Both the position numbers and the translations under genes were made by a program. Positions 1 through 4,512 of a DNA stretch of 9,391 bases are shown piece by piece; the first letter of the stretch is position 1, and every line of letters starts with the position of its first letter. The DNA lies in NCBI GenBank assembly GCA_963611755.1, contig CAVDTK010000087.1:1-9391 (forward strand). Direction: 5' to 3'. The notes under the pieces are model-generated. The model made no database searches. It was not told where the DNA came from and worked only from the letters and a program-made list of their open reading frames with translations. Source of the stretch: Paratractidigestivibacter sp963611755. GTDB taxonomy: Bacteria > Actinomycetota > Coriobacteriia > Coriobacteriales > Atopobiaceae.

Positions 1-598
1 CGGCGAACTCCTGGCCGCGCTCGATGCGAAGGGCGGCGTCGGGGCGCATGGCCGGAACGACCTTCACGTCAAAGCTGTCGTCTGCGGCGATCTTCTGGTG
101 CCACTCGAAGGAGTCAGCGGGGTCGTCGGTGGTGCAGATCATGCGGACGTTCGAGCGCTTGATGAGCTCGCGGCAGCTGAACTCGGGGGTGGCGAGCTTG
201 GCGTTAGCCAGGTCCCAGACCTCCTGGGCGGTCTGGCCGTTGAGGACGCCCTCATAGCCAAAGAAGCGCTTGAGCTCGAGGTGGCTCCACTCGAAAACGG
301 GGTTGCCCACGCAACGGCCCAGGGTCTCGGCCCACTTCTGGAACTTCTCGCGGTCGTCGGCGTCGCCGGTGATGTAGCGCTCGTCCACGCCGTTGGCGCG
401 CATGAGGCGCCACTTGTAGTGGTCGCCGCCGAGCCAGACCTCGGTGATGGACTTGAAGGACTTGTTCTCGAAGATCTCCTGCGGAGAGATGTGGCAGTGG
501 TAGTCGACGATGGGCATGCCCTCCGCGAAGTCGTGGAAGAGCTTCTCGCCGGTGGCGGTGCTCAGCAGAAAGTCCTTGTCGTCCATAAAGTTCTTCAT
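1..598 (-). CDS. uxaC: Glucuronate (uronate) isomerase UxaC, N-terminal part, cut by the window edge
   Basis: UxaC interconverts D-glucuronate and D-fructuronate, and D-galacturonate and D-tagaturonate, in the cytoplasm; it is the first step of hexuronate catabolism. Translating the minus strand from 598 gives 199 open codons beginning MKNFMDDKDFLLSTATGEKL. Family hallmarks seen: DYHCH at residues 32-36, the HxH metal-site motif of the amidohydrolase fold; the conserved WLGGDHYKWR block at about 55-64 followed by MRANGV; and CTTDDP at about 154-159. The family is usually about 465-470 residues, so less than half is present. The start is ATG at 598, because a GGGGAGG Shine-Dalgarno sits about 8 nt upstream and family members begin just before the FMDxDFLL block; an in-frame ATG at 586 is less likely. 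The gene lies 252 bp downstream of the LacI-type regulator on the same strand, but has its own promoter and operator between them. Identification is by recognition of conserved blocks, without a database search. Confidence 0.95.
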   Translation of the reverse strand, partial: MKNFMDDKDFLLSTATGEKLFHDFAEGMPIVDYHCHISPQEIFENKSFKSITEVWLGGDHYKWRLMRANGVDERYITGDADDREKFQKWAETLGRCVGNPVFEWSHLELKRFFGYEGVLNGQTAQEVWDLANAKLATPEFSCRELIKRSNVRMICTTDDPADSFEWHQKIAADDSFDVKVVPAMRPDAALRIERGQEFA

Positions 599-606
599 CG
601 CGCTTT

Positions 607-627
607 CCTCCCCGCGCCCGCAGGCGC
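607..627 (-). promoter_or_regulatory. uxaC Shine-Dalgarno with an adjoining UNCG-type hairpin
   Basis: On the minus strand GCGCC-TGCG-GGCGC (627 to 614) forms a 5-bp all-GC stem closed by a C(UGCG)G loop, a member of the very stable UNCG tetraloop class. The GGGGAGG ribosome-binding site (613 to 607) follows directly. The hairpin would sit on the uxaC leader right at the 5' edge of the ribosome-binding site. Whether it affects translation is unknown; it could simply keep the site from pairing elsewhere. Confidence 0.5.
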
Positions 628-656
628 ATCGTTTATCGCGTTTTAGGTTCACGGCG

Positions 657-685
657 ATTGTAGCAGTGTTGTAGGTGAACGTTCA
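657..685 (-). promoter_or_regulatory. Putative uxaC promoter
   Basis: Reading the minus strand, TACAAT (662 to 657) is a 5/6 match to the -10 consensus. With a 17-nt spacer the -35 hexamer would be TGAACG (685 to 680), a poor 3/6 match; GTGAAC at an 18-nt spacing is no better. The predicted transcript start is about 650, giving a leader of about 50 nt. The weak -35 lies inside the palindromic operator, so a repressor bound there would block RNA polymerase. Confidence 0.55.
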
Positions 686-688
686 CCT
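673..688. promoter_or_regulatory. LacI-family operator O1, perfect 16-bp palindrome
   Basis: AGGTGAAC|GTTCACCT is a perfect dyad with a central CpG. That is the form expected of LacI-family operators, where the hinge-helix leucines intercalate at the central CG step. It covers the -35 region of the uxaC promoter. The LacI-type gene is encoded next door and has a related site in its own upstream region, so it is the obvious candidate to bind here. Assignment of this protein to this site is an inference. Confidence 0.8.
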
Positions 689-697
689 GTGAATTAG

Positions 698-709
698 ATA
701 AACGTTCAC
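698..709. promoter_or_regulatory. Second operator-like site upstream of uxaC
   Basis: ATAAAC|GTTCAC keeps the AACGTT core and one complete half-site of the palindrome at 673-688. The two centres are 23 bp apart (680/681 and 703/704), about two helical turns, so two dimers could bind on nearly the same DNA face. A further isolated GTTCAC half-site lies at 647-652, near the predicted transcript start. The left half is degenerate, so this is probably a weaker auxiliary site. Confidence 0.55.
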
Positions 710-758
710 TCAGCGCGAGAATCACACCGTTGGCGGGTTCCTCGCGTGAAGGAATTGT

Positions 759-826
759 TAAGACGGGCCGTCTTAGGCGGCGCGGATTAGGTTGTGCGGA
801 GCAACGCAGGGTGCGACGGCCCTGCG
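759..826 (-). terminator. Two short inverted repeats downstream of the LacI-type gene, possible transcript end
   Basis: Past the regulator's stop codon (851) the minus strand holds two 7-bp hairpins. The first is CGCAGGG/CCCTGCG (805-811 with 820-826, 8-nt loop). The second is TAAGACG/CGTCTTA (759-765 with 769-775, 3-nt loop), followed by a weakly T/A-rich stretch (ACAATTCC). Neither has a real U-tract, so either a weak intrinsic terminator or read-through into uxaC is possible. The rest of 599-850, outside this and the uxaC control sites, shows no gene. Confidence 0.3.
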
Positions 827-850
827 AGAAGGACGAAAGCGCTTGGGCGG

Positions 851-1948
851 TTACGCTTCCACGCCGGCCAAGCGGCAGTACTGGTCGAGGTTGCTGCGGA
901 AGACAAGCTCGACCGAGCCGCGCTGCACCGCCTGTGCCGGCACCTCACCTTTGAGCAGGTAGTCGCCGAGGGCCTGGGCACCGCGGTAGGCGATGCCCAC
1001 GGGGTCCTTGTAGACGATGTTGGTGAAGATGCCGCGGCGCATGGCGATGACGTTTTCCGGGAAGAGGTCGCTCGCGATCACGGTCACCTCTCCGGCGCGC
1101 CCCAGCTCAAGCAGGGTGTCGGCCGCGACCTCCGAGCCTACGGCAAAGACGCTGCACACAAGGCCCGGCGCATCGGGGGCGGCAAGAAGGGCCGCGAGCT
1201 TGCAGCGCAGCTCGTCCATATCGGTGTGAGCGCCATAAAGGTCGAGCACCGCGTAGTCCAGGCCCAGCCCATCGAAGTAGGCGTGGAAGGCGCGCGCTAC
1301 GTCGGCGTGGGAGTCGGTATGGGGGTCACCGGCCAAGAGCAGCACTTTCTTTGCGCCCTTGACGCCGGGCAAGAGGTTCGCGGCCTGCTCGGCCATGAGG
1401 TTTCCGGCCTCGGCGTAGGCGGCCACGGTCGCGCAGAGGCGACCCGTGTGGGGCCTGTCGCCGTCGACGAGGACAAGCGTGACGCCCTTCTCGGCAAGCT
1501 TGGTCAGCGCCTGCGTGGTGCCGGGCTCCACCGGCGCATAGGCGATAAGGCCGTCGGGGCGGCCGCCTTCTGCGGCGGCCTCGCACTCGGTGGAAAAGGT
1601 AGCCAGGGCCTCTGCGTAGTGGCCGACCTCATAGGGGCGGTACTCGAAGACCAAGCCATGGTCACGGGACTCGGCGGCATAGAGCTCGATGCCACGCCAC
1701 AGGTAGGCGTAGTAGAAACTGCCCTCTTGGGCCGTGGACGGCATCATGACCACGACGCGGATGTCCTTGCGGCGAAGGATCGAGGCGCTCTCGTTGCGGT
1801 GATAGCCAAGCTCCTCGGCACAGGCCAGGATCTGGGCGCGGACCGCGTCCGAGACGCCGGGCTTGTTGGAGATGACCTTGTGGACGGTATTCACCGAGAC
1901 GCCGACCTTGGCGGCGATGTCTTTCATGGTCACGCGAGAGCTGCTCAT
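851..1948 (-). CDS. LacI-family transcriptional regulator, probably of uronate catabolism
   Basis: 365 aa, the usual length of LacI/GalR proteins. An N-terminal helix-turn-helix at about residues 8-27 (MKDIAAKVGVSVNTVHKVIS) is followed by the third helix to about 49 (GVSDAVRAQILACAEELGY). The hinge is at about 53-62 (ESASILRRKD), with Leu58 at the place of the operator-intercalating leucine. A periplasmic-binding-protein-like effector domain fills about 63-365. The recognition helix has TVHK where most relatives have TVSR, and VN where LacI has YQ, so the operator need not be a classical lac/gal one. The start is ATG 1948, with AAGGA about 6 nt upstream. The neighbour uxaC has a CpG-centred palindrome over its promoter and a related site lies upstream of this gene, suggesting repression of uxaC plus autoregulation. 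Hexuronate or a derived ketouronate as inducer is an inference from context. Confidence 0.9.
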   Translation of the reverse strand: MSSSRVTMKDIAAKVGVSVNTVHKVISNKPGVSDAVRAQILACAEELGYHRNESASILRRKDIRVVVMMPSTAQEGSFYYAYLWRGIELYAAESRDHGLVFEYRPYEVGHYAEALATFSTECEAAAEGGRPDGLIAYAPVEPGTTQALTKLAEKGVTLVLVDGDRPHTGRLCATVAAYAEAGNLMAEQAANLLPGVKGAKKVLLLAGDPHTDSHADVARAFHAYFDGLGLDYAVLDLYGAHTDMDELRCKLAALLAAPDAPGLVCSVFAVGSEVAADTLLELGRAGEVTVIASDLFPENVIAMRRGIFTNIVYKDPVGIAYRGAQALGDYLLKGEVPAQAVQRGSVELVFRSNLDQYCRLAGVEA

Positions 1949-1971
1949 GTGAGGTCCTTATTGCTTATAGA

Positions 1972-1993
1972 GCCCGGCAGGCAGTCGCCGGGC
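1972..1993 (-). repeat. GC-rich inverted repeat in the leader of the LacI-type gene
   Basis: GCCCGGC (1972-1978) pairs with GCCGGGC (1987-1993) around an 8-nt loop, 24 to 45 nt upstream of the regulator's start codon. There is no clear T-tract on the regulator's strand, so it is a leader stem-loop rather than an obvious terminator. If transcription starts at about 1987, only part of it would be in the RNA. Confidence 0.45.
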
Positions 1994-2008
1994 ATAAAAC
2001 GTCATGTC

Positions 2009-2024
2009 AGGTAATCGTTCACTA
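2009..2024. promoter_or_regulatory. Operator-like site upstream of the LacI-type gene, with promoter candidates
   Basis: AGGTAATC|GTTCACTA matches the perfect uxaC palindrome at 12 of 16 positions and keeps the central CpG and the complete GTTCAC half. It lies 61 to 76 bp upstream of the regulator's start, as expected for autoregulation. Two -10 candidates exist on the minus strand: TATTCT (2029 to 2024), which would start transcription inside the operator, and TTTTAT (1999 to 1994), which would have GTGAAC inside the operator as its -35 at 17-nt spacing. The sequence alone does not decide between them. Confidence 0.6.
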
Positions 2025-2046
2025 GAATAGCGTGTGCCGCCCGCGG

Positions 2047-2096
2047 TTTGCCGAGGCAGCAGACGAGCGGTCGCGTCTGCGGGGGCCTACGGCAAA
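2047..2096 (-). repeat. 50-nt composite hairpin just past the hydrolase stop codon
   Basis: Three nested stems face each other. TTTGCCG (2047-2053) pairs with CGGCAAA (2090-2096). AGGC (2054-2057) pairs with GCCT (2085-2088). GCAGACG (2059-2065) pairs with CGTCTGC (2074-2080) around an 8-nt loop. That makes 18 pairs in 50 nt, broken by single-A bulges at 2058 and 2089 and a GGGG bulge at 2081-2084. It begins 12 nt after the hydrolase stop on the minus strand. No U-tract follows (AAACCGCGGG), so it is not a standard intrinsic terminator. It may mark the 3' end of the ATPase-hydrolase transcript or protect it from exonucleases. Confidence 0.6.
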
Positions 2097-2108
2097 GCCA
2101 CGCAAACG

Positions 2109-3275
2109 TCACACTCCCGATTCCTCGTTCTGCTCGCCTGCAGGCGGGGTCGCCTCGACACCGGCAAGGCGAAGAGCCAAAGACGGCAGCTCGACCTCGG
2201 GGGCAAAGGCGCGCAGAAGCCCCGCGACCGCTCGCAGCAGGTAACCGCGTTGTTCCTCGTCCAGGCCCGCGAGCTGCGAGAGCATGGCCGGCAAGGTCTC
2301 GGGCAGGTTACCCTTGAGCCCGGCCAGAGTCTCTTGCCCGCCCGCATACAGCACCGAGAAGAGCGTGTTGACAAAACCCGCGCGCTCCTCGCGGCTCATG
2401 GAGCAGACCCACTGGTTGATGCTCTCGTCAAAGTAGCCGGCGCTCTTGGAAAGGCCATCTGCCTGGGCAAACGAGTCGCCCTCGACCACCCAGCTAAAGG
2501 GGTCGTGCTGAAGCGCGCCCACGCTCGTTGAGCGCACGACCGCATGGTCTTCCTGATGCTCGAACATCATGCCGATAAGCGAGGACTCCGGCACGGTCTT
2601 GCTCACCTTGAAGCAGCGCTCGGTGAAGTCCGAGGAGGCCAAGGTCTCCCCCATGAAGCCGGGGCCGTCATGCGAGAAGACGCGTTCTATGCGATCGAAG
2701 GTCGCGGGCTTGCAGTGGGACGCCGCGTAGACGGCGAGGTTTCCGCCCTTGGAGTGGCCGCCCATATAGATGCGGCCCTTGGCTCTGCGGGCAACGCGCT
2801 CCAGGTACTGGGCGGCGCGGCGCTGCGAGGGCACGCCCGTCTCGAAGGCCATGTTGAAGTCTTCCTTCCAACCAACAAGCGAGTTGTCCGTCCCGCGGAA
2901 ACTCACATAGACGTCGCCTGTGGGCAGGCGCAGAGCGCAGGCGGCGAACTGCTTCTCCTGCTCTTCGCTCGTCTCGCTCACATAGCTGGAAAGATGAATC
3001 CCGCGAAAACGCGGGGAAGCCACAACGGCGGTGAGCAGCGAGACCAGGCCCTCGGGATCCCAAAGACCTTCCGTCATCCGGTCAAACCAGTCGGCGCGGA
3101 AGATCTCATGAAGCGGCACGCCACGCCAAGCGCGAGCCTCCTTCGCCTCTTCCGGCAGCCGGAAGTAGGAAAGACAAGCGAGCACAAGGCTGTCGACGTC
3201 CGTAATAGGCGCCTCGTCAAAGCAGCGGAACTCGCGCTTCAAGTAATCGATGATGTTCTCTTGCACCTGCGGCAT
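2109..3275 (-). CDS. Mbeg1-like (DUF2974) alpha/beta-hydrolase-fold protein
   Basis: 388 aa. It carries the VSFRGTD segment (about 124-130) and the nucleophile elbow GHSKG at 173-177, with Ser175 as predicted nucleophile and GGNLAVYAA following, which is the lipase-class arrangement of the DUF2974/Mbeg1-like family. Candidate Asp and His partners are Asp203 in FSHDGPG and His244 in the EDHAVV block, after which a DPFSWVVEGD segment ends the hydrolase domain. The C-terminal 100 or so residues are helical and less conserved, and the last 15 are low-complexity. No signal peptide or membrane helix is visible, so it is probably cytoplasmic. Substrates of this family are not established; lipid or ester hydrolysis is only suggested by the fold. 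The start ATG 3275 has GGGAGG about 9 nt upstream. It follows the ATPase gene by 36 bp on the same strand and is probably co-transcribed with it. Confidence 0.85.
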   Translation of the reverse strand: MPQVQENIIDYLKREFRCFDEAPITDVDSLVLACLSYFRLPEEAKEARAWRGVPLHEIFRADWFDRMTEGLWDPEGLVSLLTAVVASPRFRGIHLSSYVSETSEEQEKQFAACALRLPTGDVYVSFRGTDNSLVGWKEDFNMAFETGVPSQRRAAQYLERVARRAKGRIYMGGHSKGGNLAVYAASHCKPATFDRIERVFSHDGPGFMGETLASSDFTERCFKVSKTVPESSLIGMMFEHQEDHAVVRSTSVGALQHDPFSWVVEGDSFAQADGLSKSAGYFDESINQWVCSMSREERAGFVNTLFSVLYAGGQETLAGLKGNLPETLPAMLSQLAGLDEEQRGYLLRAVAGLLRAFAPEVELPSLALRLAGVEATPPAGEQNEESGV

Positions 3276-3311
3276 AATGCCGCCTCCCTCTCTTCAGCAG
3301 CTCTTGTCGCC

Positions 3312-4412
3312 CTACTGGGCCAGATACGACTCAAGCTCGTCGCGGTGCACATTGAGGTAATCCTCCATGTACGGAATGGCGAACCTCAACTTTCCATAGC
3401 CGGGCGCCTCGATGAGGGAGTCTTTGAGCAGCCGAGACCTGAGCACGCTGACCTGTCGTGAGTTTTTCTGAAGACTCCGCAAAACGTTGCCAGATTGTAT
3501 GAGGCCGGGTCCCTCGGCTGCCATGGCGAGAAGATACTCGATGCCTGCAGGGCTCACCCTCTGGAGAGCCGGCTCAATAACCGCGGCGTCGAACCTTTCG
3601 CGCGCCGCACGGATACCGTCCGCGACGATCTTCTCGTCCACAACGTTGCTCGAGCTGCGCCGGGCCCTCTGCCAAACCTGATAGCCGATTAACTGAATCA
3701 TGAAAGGATAACCCTGCGTTGCGTCGGCCAACTGACCAGCAAGGTCATCGGTGATGTCGATGCCTGTATCCCGAATCGTCTGCGAAAGTGAAGCCGCAAC
3801 CTCGCCAAGCTCTACGGCCTTGAGCTCAAAGGGCACAGCCCGCCGAAGAAACGTAAGGGTCTTGCCGCTGATAATGTCGTTGATCATCGAGGGAAGCCCA
3901 GCGAACACGAAGGCTACGTCGAGGTCATCCCCTATCAGCCGCTGGATCGCGATAGACAAGACACGCACCTCATCAATCGCGGCATCCTGTACCTCATCGA
4001 GCGTGATGATCAGGCCGTGGCCGTTCTCACGTATCGCACGGGCAAGCGCTTGATACAGAGTGGGTCCAACGTGCTCCAGCTTCACCGTGCCGAGAGAGGC
4101 CCCCATAAGCGAGGGCGACACCTCGGCGGAAGTCACCTTGAACGCTGGGAGCAGGCTATTGAGGATTCGCTGGCACAGCCCATCGGTCGCGACCTCTTTG
4201 ATAAGAAGCCAGCCCTGATCCTGGGCGATCTTGCCGACCTCGCTCAGAAGCACGGTCTTGCCGGTGCCCCTTACGCCAGAGATCCGCATGAGACGGCTCG
4301 GGGCACCGGCTCCGTTCTCGATACCTTCGCTGAATTCGTCGATGACCTCATCGCGGCCGATGATCGCGGGAGGCGTTTTTCCAGCCGTTGGTTTAAAGGG
4401 GTTTACCTGCAT
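3312..4412 (-). CDS. AAA/STAND-type ATPase with C-terminal winged-helix-like region
   Basis: 366 aa. An N-terminal GRDEVIDEF motif (19-27), typical of Orc1/Cdc6-like and STAND ATPases, precedes Walker A GVRGTGKT (46-53). Walker B is LIITLDEVQ (134-142). A sensor-1-like strand VAFVFAGLPSM (166-176) follows, then RR at 190-191 as a possible arginine finger and a GYPFMIQ sensor-2-like helix (234-240). The last 70 or so residues (SPAGIEYLLAMAAEG..., then RSLQKNSRQVSVLRSRLLKDSLIE) resemble a winged helix. This matches the broad ATPase families PF01637/AAA_16, often annotated only as ATP-binding protein. It could regulate or remodel a partner or bind DNA; the true role is unknown. The start ATG 4412 has GGAG about 10 nt upstream. 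Third positions are less GC-rich than in neighbours: by hand count about one third of the first 52 codons end in A or T, a hint of foreign or recent origin. Confidence 0.85.
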   Translation of the reverse strand: MQVNPFKPTAGKTPPAIIGRDEVIDEFSEGIENGAGAPSRLMRISGVRGTGKTVLLSEVGKIAQDQGWLLIKEVATDGLCQRILNSLLPAFKVTSAEVSPSLMGASLGTVKLEHVGPTLYQALARAIRENGHGLIITLDEVQDAAIDEVRVLSIAIQRLIGDDLDVAFVFAGLPSMINDIISGKTLTFLRRAVPFELKAVELGEVAASLSQTIRDTGIDITDDLAGQLADATQGYPFMIQLIGYQVWQRARRSSSNVVDEKIVADGIRAARERFDAAVIEPALQRVSPAGIEYLLAMAAEGPGLIQSGNVLRSLQKNSRQVSVLRSRLLKDSLIEAPGYGKLRFAIPYMEDYLNVHRDELESYLAQ

Positions 4413-4431
4413 AAATGCTCAACTCCATGCG

Positions 4432-4470
4432 AAGTATAACAAAGTATAACAAAGTATAACAAAGTATAAA
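4432..4470 (-). repeat. Four-copy 10-bp tandem repeat with extended -10 elements, putative ATPase-gene promoter
   Basis: Unit AAGTATAACA on the plus strand occurs at 4432, 4442 and 4452, with a fourth copy ending AAA at 4462-4470. On the minus strand each unit contains TATACT, a 5/6 match to the -10 consensus, at 4433-4438, 4443-4448, 4453-4458 and 4463-4468. Three of the four are preceded by TGT, which makes an extended -10 (TGnTATACT). The repeat period equals about one helical turn. Start sites would fall near 4426, 4436, 4446 and 4456, giving leaders of about 14 to 44 nt for the ATPase gene. No convincing -35 was found, which fits extended -10 promoters. The same array could instead be a phased binding site for a regulator. 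Confidence 0.65.
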
Positions 4471-4471
4471 T

Positions 4472-4490
4472 AGGGCCCGATTAGGGCCCT
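4472..4490 (-). terminator. Probable intrinsic terminator of uvrB
   Basis: On the minus strand AGGGCCC-TAATC-GGGCCCT forms a 7-bp, almost all-GC stem with a 5-nt loop, 22 nt past the uvrB stop. The sequence before it is AAA-rich and the one after is ATTTATACTTT, a T-rich but interrupted tail. That tail is also the first unit of the repeat array that probably starts the ATPase transcript, so terminator and next promoter are fused. Confidence 0.7.
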
Positions 4491-4512
4491 TTGCGCATGA
4501 CGCGGAGCCGTC

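Noticed and set aside
98..646. Open frame on the plus strand opposite uxaC
   Set aside because: It is antisense to a clearly recognised gene, of low-complexity Val/Ala/Leu/Gly content, and is an artefact of GC-rich codon bias.
794..2014. 406-codon open frame on the plus strand opposite the LacI-type gene
   Set aside because: It mirrors the codon bias of the regulator, has no family features and no ribosome-binding site, and the opposite strand encodes an intact LacI protein.
2544..3461. 305-codon plus-strand frame across the hydrolase and ATPase genes
   Set aside because: It spans two recognised genes on the other strand and has no recognisable domain.
4393..4428. Eleven-codon leader frame overlapping the ATPase start
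   Set aside because: It has no ribosome-binding site of its own, and the shortest predicted transcripts would start almost at its ATG; it is probably chance.
4432..4470. Tandem repeats as a CRISPR array or replication iterons
   Set aside because: A 10-bp unit without spacers is not CRISPR, and no replication initiator or DnaA-box cluster was seen nearby.
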